64,000 nt of DNA, taken from the NCBI GenBank assembly GCA_964017065.1, contig OZ024785.1, forward strand, positions 10,743,086 through 10,807,085, in the 5' to 3' direction. The DNA comes from Haliclona indistincta. Taxonomy: Eukaryota; Porifera; Demospongiae; Haplosclerida; Chalinidae. A program made the translations under genes and the position numbers. Within the stretch, counting starts at the first letter, position 1, and every line of letters begins with the position of its first letter. Below the pieces are notes generated by a model. The model saw only the letters and a list, made by a program, of their open reading frames with translations. It ran no database searches and was not told the origin of the DNA. Below are positions 1 through 10,740 of the stretch, piece after piece.

Positions 1-459
1 GTGTGTACATACTGAGAGGTTAGCATGATGTGTCATTCATGTTGATAATTTTTCATAAGTGCAGGCACGAGTCATTTCATTTGATTATGTGAGCTAAGAA
101 ACCAATCTTTGGTCAGCGAGAGAAACTGGAATTGGCGGGACCTCTTGAAGCAGTGTGTAAGGTTAAATGGAGATTCATGCACACGAGAATGCATGACCTA
201 AGTCAAGAGGTTAGCAAGTTGAATTATTACAGTAATTATTGCCGAGCGCCTTAGCGCGAGGCAAATAATCGTGACGGTGTGCGGGGGACTGGAGCGTCGT
301 GCGTTTTCTCAGTAATGTATGTATGTATGTATGTAATATTAGATGTCACGCTTAGGAATGCTAATCAGGGTTACGGCGAGGGCTCATACTATGTATTATA
401 CTGCGGGGTCACGGGAACGCTGGGCTGAGACCAAGAACTTAACGGCGAGCTGAGAGACC
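1..459. other. 5' flank of the Helitron, no gene seen
   Basis: I see no convincing coding exon here. A stem at 235-243 / 260-269 (ATTATTGCC against GGCAAATAAT, one unpaired A) encloses a GC-rich loop, and a short ATGT microsatellite lies at about 316-335. The Helitron 5' end must lie in this region or beyond the window, but I cannot fix it by eye because Helitrons have no target duplication longer than the host A/T dinucleotide. Confidence 0.5.
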
Positions 460-3400
460 ATGGCGGAAGAGTCTGCTCCTGAAAGAGCCAAGTGGCTAGC
501 TCGGCTCAGGAAGAGAAAGCAGAGAGCAGAGTCTGAGTCTAACGCCACAAAAGAAGCAAGGTACGCCATCATCAGTACTTACAATACACGGAACCGCCAC
601 CATTGATTTATCTATGTTTAGGTCGTCTGACACGAGTCCACGAGGCCGAAAACAGGAATCTAAACGAGAAAGGCAAGCAATGCTTGATAGTGTGCATACT
701 GTTATGCAAATCTTATCTTGTTTAATGTGTATGCAGTGAGAAGAATTATATGCGAACACGGATGAAACTTAAACGAGAAAATGAATCTGAGCAAGAAAGG
801 CATGTAATAATAGCTATCAAAATTATTTATGTTATTTGTTATTTTGATTACAAAACTGTGACATTTAGCTCAAGTTACAAGCCACTAAAATAATAAACTG
901 TTTTTGCAGAGAGGACAGACTAGCTGACATGAGGGAATGTGCTCAACGTAGGCGTAACCAGGAGTCAGAACAAGAAAGGTATTAATATACAGTATCCATG
1001 TATTATGTGATACTATTATTCTGTATAGAGAGGGAAGACTTGCTGATATGCAAGCACAAGCACAGCTTCGACATCAGAAAGAATCTGAACAGGAAAAGTA
1101 AAGTCTGTTACACTTGCTGTTCAGCACTTAATCTATCACTAATGCAGAGAGAAAAGACTAACTGACATGCGGATACAAGCACAACTTCGACGGCAGGAGG
1201 AATCTGAACAGGAAAAGTAAATTAAATTTGCAATAATAGTCATTATGACTACAGTCTTATAATTTAACAGGGAAGAAAGGCTAACTGACATGCAAGTCTT
1301 AGAGAATGCTCGTCTAGCACAAGAAACAGATCAACAAAGGCAAGCTAGATTCAATGAAAATTATTTCAGTATAATAAACTGCACATTAAAAACAGACATG
1401 AGAGACTAAGTAATATCCGTCAGAAGATGCATCAACATCGTCAAAAATCCAGTAACAGTGACACAAGACAAAACTACCTGCACAATGATGGTTGGTGTAC
1501 AGACAAAGAACTACACCAACAGCCATGGACAAATGAAGCAATGTCTTGCTTTCATTTACAACAAAGCAAATGGCAGCATAGACTATGCTCAGTATGCCAT
1601 GAACTCTGGCCGACGCGTGTATCTGACAAGAGTGGTGTCTACATGTGCACAAGGTGTAAGCGTGATAAAGGTGAACCCAAAATGTATTCTCAGGACAACG
1701 ATATGAATCCTGGCAACATCCCAGATTGCTTAGTTGGTCTTACTCAAGTTGAAGAAATGCTAATTGCACGAGCTTGTCCTATTATGTGCGTATATCGCAA
1801 GCATGGAGGACAGCGAGGGTATAAAGGACACGTCGTCAACTTGCCACAAGACATAAAGGGTTTTCTCAAGGATTTACCTTGCAGTATCCATGACTTACCA
1901 GTTCTGGTCATTCGGCGTTGTGGCGCAGAAGATACTCATGCTGACTTTCGTGTGAGAAGAGAGCGAATATTAGTTGCACTAGAGTGGCTAAAGGCAAACA
2001 ATCCTTGCTACAAGGACATTACTATCAATCACAGTACTCTTCAACTGCTTCCAACCAATGGAATTCCTCAGCTGCTGACTGTTGATGAATTAGATGAAGA
2101 ATTCCCTGAGGAAAATGCAGACAGTAGTAACGAAGAGCAAAGTAGCCATAGTAGTAGCTCATTCATGCCGTTGCCTACACGTCAGCCTTCAGAAGAAGAG
2201 GCAATTCGTACTACACTGAACTCACACTTGGAATGGCCAACAATTGCCAATCAACCCATTAATGAGTTTCACACACCGTATCTTGCTACATTATCATTTC
2301 CTACCTTATTTCCATATGGGACAGGGGATCCCACCTTCCCAGGACGCTCACGTCCTGTTACACTTACAGATGGTTTTAAACATCTCATTAAGTATGGTGA
2401 AATCAATACTGATAATGTGAAATCCTGGCGATTTGCAAACCATCCACGATTTCCATACTGGGCCCTCAATATGAAGCAACGCCATCAACTACTATCACAA
2501 GCAAAAATTTATCTTCTGCATAATCCTGCTGATGCCAATCTATCAATTGAAGAACTACGTACCATGATTGGTAGCATGAGTGCTGATTTGCTTATGAAGC
2601 GTATTCAGCGATATGCTGCAAAAGTCCAAGGTTCAAATCAATACTGGTTTCAGCGCTATCAAGAACTTCAAGCTCTTCTCGAGCAAAAGGGTGCACCCAC
2701 ATTTTTTTGGACTGTTAGTGCTGCTGACAATTACTGGCCTGACCTACACAGGCTATTACCCCACCAGACTGACCATTCTACTCATTCAGATCGTGTTGAC
2801 GCTGTAATATGCAATCCTCACATTACTGACTGGTTTTTCACATCGAGACTGTCGGACTTTGTTGACCAGTGGCTGTATGCCACATTGGATGCTGAATGGC
2901 ACTGGTATCGTATTGAATACCAAGCACGTGGTAGTACACATGCTCATGGATGTGCCAAACTTAAGAATGACAAAGGTCTGTGCACTATGGCAGAGACTGC
3001 GGCTGCTGGCTGGCTTGCAGAACAAGAGATTAAAACCTGTACCGACCAGGATCGCAAGGAGGAACTAATCCTTGTTGTTCAGGAAGGTATCGAAGCAAAA
3101 GCTAACGCACTCAAATATGCTGACTGGCTTGTTACAACCTGTAATGCCTCTATGCCGGATGAAACATATAGCCTGCCTGATCCACACCCATGTGCAGTAG
3201 CTATTGATAAAATTGTAGATATAGATTCCGACTATCATGACATGGTTAACTCAGTACAGCGTCATACTCGCTGCAGCTCTGCTTATTGTCTCCGCAAAAA
3301 ACCTGGTCAGGAAGAGAAGTGTCGGTTTGACTATCCTCGTCCTTTACTAGAGTCATCTACATTTGAATTTGAAAAGCTCGACTCTGGCATGATTCGCACT

Positions 3401-5824
3401 ACACTTATAACACAACGTAATGACCCACGTGTTAATTCTCATAATCGTGTCATGCTTCAACACTGGAGAGCAAACGTGGATGTGCAGATTATTATTGACG
3501 TAGAAGCTTGTGCCAGATACATGGCAAAATATGCTGCAAAAGCTGAACCTAGATCTAAATCGGTGAAGACAATCTTTAAAACCTGCGTAGACACTCTCCA
3601 CGATGACAGTGACAGTCGAAAGGCACTTCGAAGTGCAATGTTACGTGCTGTTGGAGAAAGAGATTTCAGTTCTCAAGAAACTGCACACATGCTGCTCAGC
3701 CTTCCATTAGTAAGCTGCTCATACAACTTTGTTACTGTTTCACTTAATGGCAGCAAAATGGTTACCAAAGACCAACAATCTGGTGATATACTAGTGCAAC
3801 CATCCATTATGGATGCATATGCTACTCGTAGTGGTCTTTCAGACACAAATCTTTGTCAATTTGCAGCTCAATATACAGTCTGTCGAGGCAAGGTATCCAA
3901 ACGTTCTTTGCCTGTAATAGTTCGCACATTTCCAACGTATTCTTCAAATCCTCAAAGTGAAGTGTACGGTCTGTACTGCAAGTACCAGCTTCTCAAATAT
4001 AAACCTTGGGAAGATCATCCTTCTAACGCCTGGGGTGGAGGTACTGACTCTGATGAAAAGTGCATTAATATGTATAACATGTTTCTTCACTCTGATGCTG
4101 GGAAGCTGCAAGTTCCACACTTCACTCGCGACCTTATCCGAGCTCAAGAATACCATGACAAGCATTCAAATGACTGTGATGAAGACGAAGAAGACATAAT
4201 GCAAGAATCAGCACAGGAAGATGATTGGATGCTTCTTTGCCGCATTAACCAACGTTTCGCCGTGGAATCACAAACTGTTGATGATACAGTTGATTGGGCA
4301 GCAAGTGCACGTACATTATCACCTGAAATTCTTCGGGAATGTCCTTCCTGGATAAAGTCACGTCGTAAAGAATCTGATGACAATCCGACTTCACCCTGGC
4401 ATCGTACACTTCCTCCAGCTGATCCTTCAACTCTCAATGAAAAACAACTGCTTGCTTAAAACACTATTACACAACACCATGCTAAGTGTACTACTGATCA
4501 AACCCCTCCATCTCCTTTATACATGCTTGTTTGTGGCACAGCAGGTACTGGCAAGTCATACCTCATTAGTTCTATAGTTCATACCTTGGGCAATGCTTGT
4601 CTTCTGACAGGAACAACTGGTATGGCTAGTTTTAACATATGTGGAAAAACGCTTCACTCAGCCTTGAAGTTACCAATTCACAATACTAACCATCAAGACT
4701 TGCAAGGAAACGCTCTCCATAGATAGCAACAATCATTGAAGAATGTTTCCTATCTTATCATAGATGAAATGTCTATGATAGGGCATCGAATGTTAGCATG
4801 GGTAGACAAACGCCTTCGACAAGCTACTACAAGATTAGACCTGCCTATGGGTGGCATTTCGGTTATTCTATTTGGTGATTTTGGGCAATTGCCACCAGTT
4901 GGAGACCGACCATTGTATGTTTCACCATCCACAAATGACTTAGCTATCCATGGGCACTCAATTTATCAGATGTTCAACACAGTCGTCATTCTTAGTCAAG
5001 TTCTCCGTCAAGCAGGAAGTGATCCAGCTGCTGAAGCCTTCAGAGAGCTTCTTTTGCGGTTGAGAAATGGCAAAATAACCCATGACGACTGGCAAATGCT
5101 ATTACAACGTTCACCTCAAAGTGCTGATAATTTGGAAGAATTTCATGATGCCATTAGATTATTTTACACAAAGGAGAGTGTTGCCAACTTTAACTACGAA
5201 AAACTACAAACTCTGGGTACGCCAATTGCTAGGATTAATGCAGTCCACTCAAGTCCTGCAGCTGCATCTACAAAACCAGATGAAGCAGGAGGGTTGTACC
5301 CAGTAGTATTCTTGGCCCAACATGCTCATGTAATGTTGACTGCAAATCTCTGGCAAGAGGTGGGTTTGTGCAATGGTGCTGCAGGAACTGTCCACCAAAT
5401 ATTGTACCCAGAGGGCTCTGCACCGCCAAACCTGCCAATCGCTGTAATGGTAGAGTTTGATAACTACTGTGGTCCACAGTTCTTTTCTCACAATTATGTA
5501 CCAATACCGCCGCTTCTGTCAGAATGGACATCAGCCGTTGGAAACCGGCTGTCTCGACAGCAGCTACCATTGCAACTAAGGTACGCAATCACTATTCACA
5601 AGAGTCAAGGGCAAACGCTGAAAAAAGCGGTCATTGACATTGGCAGAGTTGAGTTTGCTGCTGGTTGCACTTTTGTTGCTACTTCAAGATTGCAGAAGCT
5701 AAAAGATGGTCTATTTGAACCCATGCCATTTCAACGACTAAAAGCCATTTCTAATGGGAAATACTTGGCTCAAAGAATCAAAGAAGAAGAACGCCTTCAC
5801 CAACTAAGCCGTGATCAATCATAA
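460..5824 (+). pseudogene. Helitron Rep-helicase (RepHel), eight exons, two in-frame stops
   Basis: This is a rolling-circle transposase. Exons run 460-560, 622-672, 737-799, 910-978, 1029-1097, 1148-1216, 1271-1339 and 1396-5824; every junction keeps the same phase. Exons 4-7 are all 69 bases and encode a repeated charged helix (ERLTDMR..AQLRRQ.ESEQE type). The large exon carries the Helitron N-terminal region (HTPYLATLSFPTLFPYG near 2270), the HUH motif (STHAHGCAKL near 2932) and the two-tyrosine motif YMAKYAAK near 3518. The SF1 helicase follows, with Walker A GTAGTGKS near 4541, Walker B LIIDEMS near 4754, FGDFGQLPPVGD near 4872 and YAITIHKSQGQT near 5582. The frame is broken only by TAA at 4457-4459 and TAG at 4724-4726; there is no frameshift. 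It is therefore a recently inactivated copy. Identity as a Helitron is firm; the N-terminal exon model is inferred from splice signals and phase. Confidence 0.9.
910..1339 (+). repeat. Four tandem 69-base micro-exons separated by 50-54-base introns
   Basis: Exons 910-978, 1029-1097, 1148-1216 and 1271-1339 are each exactly 69 bases (23 codons), begin one base before a GAG/GAA codon and end in the same phase. All four encode variants of one unit with a conserved R-L-A/T-D-M core and an E/Q/R-rich tail. The shorter exons 622-672 and 737-799 and the start of the large exon at 1396 look like diverged members. The unit evidently expanded as exon plus intron. Confidence 0.8.
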
Positions 5825-6028
5825 TCATATTTTTAAAATCATTTTTGTTTTCTTGACAAACTAACAGTATTGTGATTAACATAATTGTGATAAATGACTA
5901 AGCCAAGTGATAATAATGTTGCAGCAGATATCATAATGAAGATAACAAGTGATATATATATATGTATTTTCAGAAGAAATGAGTCAAGTGAATATATAGC
6001 AAAACAGCGAGCTTCTGTAGCACTCAAG

Positions 6029-7144
6029 TCATTTTCGAGAAATAGCTTGCACAATCCCATCCGAGAAGACAACGTCAAATGCATTTGCTTTCAGCAGTGC
6101 GGTCATGGTCACCTCTTCATCTCTTTCAGCTATTTCAGTCACAATCTTTCCAAAAACTCGCAGGGTCTTCATTCCACCTGTTCCTCTCACTGTTATATGA
6201 GCACTCATTTCTTCTGAAAGACCTTCAAGAATCATCGTCATCTTGCATTTGACACAGTGGCCCAATGTCTCATCGTCCATATCAACTTCCACTCTTCCCT
6301 TGCATTTTAAACATCTGCAGTACCTATCAAGATGATTGACGCCTACCACACAGACGTTCGTCATTCGATCCATGCAACGGTGGCTAACTGTCATGTTGTC
6401 CTCACTGGTGTCGGCGTCTTCCTCAATCACAGCACCAATGTCTTCGATCTCTTCAATCAAGCAATTGTGTTTAGATGTCGAGAGGAATCTTTGGCGAAGA
6501 TATTCGCGGACCATCACACCACTCAATTCATAGCAGCAACCTTCTTTCATCTTGTCAATTTCTGTTTCCCATACGGTGAATCTTGCGCTTCCAGTCTCAT
6601 CTCGAACTAAAACGTCCAGCTTTCTCTTTCCACCTGACACTTGCATCGGTGCATCTACTTTCACTGCCTTCACTTTTGCACACACTCGATCATACTGGGA
6701 ACAGTCGTTGATCTCGTTCAGAGTAATTGTTTTCCCTCCAGAATCTGTACTTGTACTTCCCGCTAGCAAGGCTTCATTGACATCAAACACTTTTTCGGAT
6801 TTCAAGACTTGAGTATCCTTGGTAACCAGGACCTGCAGTTCACCAGTCTTATCGGACTCCTTCACTTCGCAGTTCGTTAACAGTACCGCCTCTGGCGTTT
6901 TGGTAGTTTCATAGGACATGTCCCACAGCTTTCTACGAACACCAGCCACAAAGCCGTACATTCTCATTGACCCTTTCCCGTCTGTCAGTTGGCCATCGAA
7001 GTACGAGGTGCTGCAGCTCTTTTTCATGGGTGAGAGCTTGCTCATGATACCATGAATTTTGGCCCGAGGCGATGCCTTCGTAACCTCACTGACGTCCAGT
7101 TCGCGATCAGTCTCATCACGACTTTCGGCAGTTCGCTTTGTCAT
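6029..7144 (-). CDS. RPA-like single-strand DNA-binding protein carried by the Helitron
   Basis: This is an intact 371-residue single-exon gene, convergent with the RepHel gene and only 205 bases from it. The middle (about residues 65-250) has OB-fold-like segments seen in replication protein A large subunits, including a strand pattern around VRDETGSARFTVWE and YELSGVMVREY. A C-x2-C ... C-x2-C zinc ribbon (CRCLKC and HCVKC) lies near residues 278-300, as in the last RPA1 OB domain. RPA-like genes are known passengers of plant and animal Helitrons, where they are presumed to protect single-stranded transposition intermediates. That role is inferred here. It keeps an open frame although the neighbouring RepHel is dead. 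Confidence 0.75.
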   Translation of the reverse strand: MTKRTAESRDETDRELDVSEVTKASPRAKIHGIMSKLSPMKKSCSTSYFDGQLTDGKGSMRMYGFVAGVRRKLWDMSYETTKTPEAVLLTNCEVKESDKTGELQVLVTKDTQVLKSEKVFDVNEALLAGSTSTDSGGKTITLNEINDCSQYDRVCAKVKAVKVDAPMQVSGGKRKLDVLVRDETGSARFTVWETEIDKMKEGCCYELSGVMVREYLRQRFLSTSKHNCLIEEIEDIGAVIEEDADTSEDNMTVSHRCMDRMTNVCVVGVNHLDRYCRCLKCKGRVEVDMDDETLGHCVKCKMTMILEGLSEEMSAHITVRGTGGMKTLRVFGKIVTEIAERDEEVTMTALLKANAFDVVFSDGIVQAISRK

Positions 7145-7223
7145 AGTAAACTCCTCGATCCTCTCCTCAGACTAAACTCACTGCGCGGCGATCACAACAC
7201 GCATGTGATGCCGAACTCGCACG

Positions 7224-7231
7224 TATTTATA
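7224..7231 (-). promoter_or_regulatory. TATA box of the RPA-like gene
   Basis: TATAAATA on the minus strand, about 80 bases upstream of the ATG at 7144. This leaves room for a start site about 30 bases downstream and a short leader. Confidence 0.5.
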
Positions 7232-7327
7232 CCCACACTAAGCGCCGGTCCCTGCATGCAGGCAGCTCAGTCACCAAACAAAAGCACTGCGGAGGCAACA
7301 TAAGACAGGCTAGCCTGCTAAACGGCT

Positions 7328-7537
7328 GCTATTTATGACTCACCTAAGTTCTCATTCTTCCGAGTACGCCGCCGCTGACTCGCTATTTATGACCTAAGTT
7401 CTCATTCTTCTCAAGTACGCCGCACGCTGGCTCGCTATTTATGACCTAAGTTCTCATTCTTCTCATGTACGCCGCACGCTGGCTCGCTATTTATGACCTA
7501 AGTTCTCATTCTCCTCAAGTACGCTGCACGCTAGCTC
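7328..7537. repeat. 52-base tandem repeat, four copies
   Basis: Units start at 7328, 7382, 7434 and 7486; the first is 54 bases and the others 52. Each runs from GCTATTTATGACC through a CTCATTCTTCTC core to an ACGCCGCACGCTGGCTC end. They lie upstream of the RPA-like gene and probably form part of the Helitron's 3' subterminal or promoter region. Confidence 0.85.
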
Positions 7538-7581
7538 GCTTGCTGTCGAGCCCCACCCAAAGTTTTAGCTGATCATGCAAT

Positions 7582-7649
7582 CAATAATAACTACTTAATA
7601 AACTCCGCGCGAGGCATTCATGCGTATTCGTATCTCCTAGTTATTATTG
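7582..7649. repeat. 12-base perfect inverted repeat
   Basis: CAATAATAACTA at 7582-7593 pairs perfectly with TAGTTATTATTG at 7638-7649 around a 44-base loop. It could mark the downstream edge of the Helitron, but I do not see a canonical hairpin plus CTRR end, so the assignment is open. Confidence 0.4.
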
Positions 7650-9043
7650 TATTAGGACCCTCGACTGATCACTGCATCCAGAACTGTCATAAAATTCGGA
7701 AGCTATAATGGTATGGTTAAACAGCTGAGTTCAGCAATGGTGTCCGTACTACGTAGCTATGCTCTCTGCCCACTTCACAATCTGCGTCTGAATGTGTGAG
7801 TTTTATAGTTACTGTGCGCTGAAGCAAAATTAATTATAGTTTCTGTCCATCCAAAAGCAACGAAGTAGGTGGTATAGACACAAGAATTGGCTTAAAAGAA
7901 GCCGGTATGGTAGAGCATTCTACCAAGGTGGTCAGAGTAAGAACATAAGATCATAACAGAGTAGGATGTTTATGTTTTCATTTTAGGGTATTCCTGATCT
8001 GTCGGTGACAGTAGATGATGAGCCACATCTCTTTCTTGCTATAGGGGAGGTAGGCTACTTTGTCTGCAGGCTGATGCAATGATCAAATTCATTGCTTTTA
8101 TATACAGAATAAGAAGAGGAAAGAAAAAAGGAATTGGAGAGAGAGAGAGTGGATACTCAGTCTGGTACAAGTGATAATGGGGAGAACGAGATAGGCCAAC
8201 TTCTGCTCTATCCCTGCTGTGCTCATGTAAGGAGGTTTTCTATAACCAAGGGCACAGTTGCTACACCAATTCTCGGTCTGGATATGGAAGACTTGAAGGT
8301 GTGTGCGTGCACCATGCTCTGACTTTCATGTAAGCAATGGTGTATTTCTTTTTTTTAGTTCCAGCAATGCAAGTGATTGCTGATTTGACTAGTGGAGAAG
8401 ATACTAAAACCTTCAATCTAACATTTTATCTCTCTGAACCAGAGGAATTGGGAATGGTTACAGCATTGCAAGTGCTCACAAATTTCTTTCAATGAATGAA
8501 CAGTGAATCAACAGACATTTTGCAAGTCACCTGTTTAGTCTAAGAGTGTGCTAATTAGAATTTCACACGAGTCTATCGAGTGATGAACCGGCGCGCAAGT
8601 TTGTAGCACACGTGACTCATGTAATCTGTGTACATGGCCATGGCTGCCAAACCTGTTCAGCGTTCATACAGAGTGGTCAAGTCTACCCGCAAAGCCAAAA
8701 TCAATGTTACATTACATTATCATGTTTTTGCATATGATCTTACTTTTTCATATGTGACGAAATGAATAGACACATTCGCAACCACTACTAGTGGACACAG
8801 AGTTACCGCTACTTGATAACACACCAGAATAATAGAATACACCAGTTTTATTTGGTACATGTTCATCAAACCGCAGAGTAGAGCTTCTTTGAACTATGGA
8901 CTGGACTCTGGACCACGTAAAGTGGCGTATGCGCATGCGTCGGTCTGTACCGCGTGGCTATACTACTACGGTTATACTGTGTGTATCAGCTGGCTATTCC
9001 CTCAAACAACGTTGATCGACGCGCTCCAGCTCCTTACTCCGCT
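7650..9043. other. Decayed region with possible exon remnants
   Basis: Three stretches on the plus strand resemble exons: 7987-8049, 8108-8298 and 8359-8495. They are bordered by plausible AG and GT sites and ended by a stop, but their phases do not join, and a GA microsatellite near 8137-8149 sits where the frame changes. I read this as a decayed gene. Nothing recognisable lies from 8500 to 8880. Confidence 0.25.
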
Positions 9044-9123
9044 ATGGAGGTGATTCTGATCTCCGACAATAGCGATAGCGACTCCAATCTATCGATCTAT
9101 GACAATAAGAGATCTATCGATCT

Positions 9124-9555
9124 ATGGCAATCAATCGATCTATGATTTACCAAAGGTCTTTACCCCAACGAAGAAACCGTCACAGTCGCCAGCTCCCTCT
9201 ACAAGGTAAACCTTCTAAGTATATTAGCAATGTGGGAATTTATTGTGTGCTGTCAGGTAACATTAGAGTGTGTCAAGGTTATCGAGGTAGCTTGAGAGCG
9301 ATCGATGGAAACCTACCAGGTCCTCCACATGACATTGTCATAGGACGTCTTGAACGAAGACCTTTCCGTGATCCAAGTGGATCAATCAAGACTCCTACTA
9401 AAGCCAGTGCGGCTCACTACCGTCTCAAGCTGATGTGTCTAAGGGCAGCTGATCCAAGTTTTGTTCCTAGTTCTATAGTGGTTCCGTCTGAAGTTGCTTT
9501 GGTTCTAAATGCTTCACACCACCAGTTGTTGCTTTTTGAATTTGGATACGGCTAG
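9124..9555 (+). CDS. Small gene of unknown function with a compact conserved-looking domain
   Basis: The frame is open from 9124 to the stop at 9555 (143 residues unspliced). A 51-base GT-AG intron at 9206-9256 can be removed without changing frame. The second exon encodes a compact domain beginning GNIRVCQGYRGSLR, with proline-rich (LPGPPHDIVIGRLERR) and C-terminal (PSFVPSSIVVPSEVAL) segments. It feels like a family that recurs in invertebrate genomes, but I cannot name it and claim no function. The start is uncertain: an upstream ATG at 9044 lies in another frame, separated by repeats of an ATCGATCTATG unit, which suggests a frame slip. GTCCAG-rich repeats lie on both sides in opposite orientation (about 8894-8917 and 9766-9811). 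Confidence 0.45.
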   Translation: MAINRSMIYQRSLPQRRNRHSRQLPLQGKPSKYISNVGIYCVLSGNIRVCQGYRGSLRAIDGNLPGPPHDIVIGRLERRPFRDPSGSIKTPTKASAAHYRLKLMCLRAADPSFVPSSIVVPSEVALVLNASHHQLLLFEFGYG

Positions 9556-9765
9556 CACCATGACTAACAATTTCATCATCTTTCCTATATATATAACTGC
9601 TGTTTCATTATAATCATATTCCACCCATGTAATAACTATAATTATGCTCTATAAACTGCTGTTTAACTATTATACATTTTCCATTATATTATTATGTGAC
9701 ATTAATTTTTGTGCATTTGATATCGTTATTTTGAATAAAAAATTAATTTTCATAGCTGAAACTTT

Positions 9766-9811
9766 CAGTCCAGAGTCCAGTCCATGGTCCAGTCCATAGT
9801 CCAGAGTCCAG
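9766..9811. repeat. GTCCA-rich repeats, inverted relative to 8894-8917
   Basis: Alternating CAGTCCAGAGTCCAGTCC and TCCATGGTCC / TCCATAGTCC units. The reverse complement occurs as GACTGGACTCTGGACC near 8900, on the other side of the small gene, giving the outline of a 0.9-kb element with inverted ends. Confidence 0.45.
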
Positions 9812-10188
9812 GTTTTGTAGCATCCCACCACAAGCTGACATAGTGTTACCACAGCTTGCTAACTGGTTGACAGAATACACCACAGTTAGCTTGGTAATTG
9901 CTCATCTGGCCTTGGTCACAACATGACTAGTAAAAATAAGAATTCCACAGCACATGAACACATTCGTAAAACTATTGTTGGTAACATTAATCTTTAAACC
10001 TGTCTCTATAGTCCTATCATTTTGTTTTGTTACAGTATACTTGTAGTATAAATCACTCAGCTTCACCCTTAAGGCCTTAACCTTGATGTGTGCCACACCC
10101 CTCATGTAATGTCATGTCCTCATGTAATGTAATGTCTTGACCACACCCCTCATGTGATAGTTATGCTGAGGGCAGAGCTATGGAGGGC
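9812..10188. other. No gene seen
   Basis: AT-rich sequence with no supported exon. Short CCTCATGTAATG repeats occur near 10097-10135. Confidence 0.4.
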
Positions 10189-10199
10189 ATCCCAGCAAA

Positions 10200-10262
10200 A
10201 CAATCTTACTAAGGTCCAACTAAGCTCTAGCTAAGATTGACTAAGATTAACTAAGACTTATC
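10200..10262. repeat. CTAAG-type subterminal repeats, left side
   Basis: At least six variants of an ACTAAG(A/C)TT motif follow the left end in close succession. The equivalent right-side set lies at about 24195-24310. Confidence 0.55.
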
Positions 10263-10554
10263 AAGGCATATGTGCCTTACAATGACATGCATGTCATGTG
10301 AGATATGGCCCTGGTGAAACATGGGGCTGCAGCTGTCATTGATTTCTAGTTGTACCAACAGATAAAAGAGTATCACATGACACAACGCTGTATTATAGTC
10401 TACATAATAGATTCGCCGTCAAGCAGAAATCGCGTTGCAAGTACTATGAAATTGACTACGTATCATGCATCTCAGATACATGAGCAATAATAATCACTGT
10501 GAAAAAGCTTCAATATAGCGTAGTTTAAGGAGGGTATTATAACATTAATATAAT

Positions 10555-10740
10555 CTAGTTCTAAGGTTGCTTATATCTCAACTTGATATAAGCTTAGTAT
10601 AAGCATAGCTTATATTCCTGGTATAAGTTAGCCTTGCTTATACTAAACTTATACTAATCAGAATGGTATAAGCTATGGCATATTCATAGTGTAAACTTGT
10701 TATAGCACTAGGCTTAAATCAAACATAAGCTGTTGGTGTA
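10555..10740. repeat. Degenerate TATAAG/CTTATA repeat cluster
   Basis: About ten copies of TATAAG or CTTATA in both orientations. They include a local hairpin near 10583-10612 (ATATAAGCT ... AGCTTATAT). This may be an eroded MITE or subterminal region. Confidence 0.45.

Noticed and set aside
5839..6217. Open frames on both strands between RepHel and the RPA-like gene
   Set aside because: Short, AT-rich and largely antisense to the RPA-like gene; no motif.
8116..8495. A three-exon gene downstream of the Helitron
   Set aside because: Splice sites look plausible but phases conflict and a GA microsatellite breaks the frame; kept only as possible remnants.
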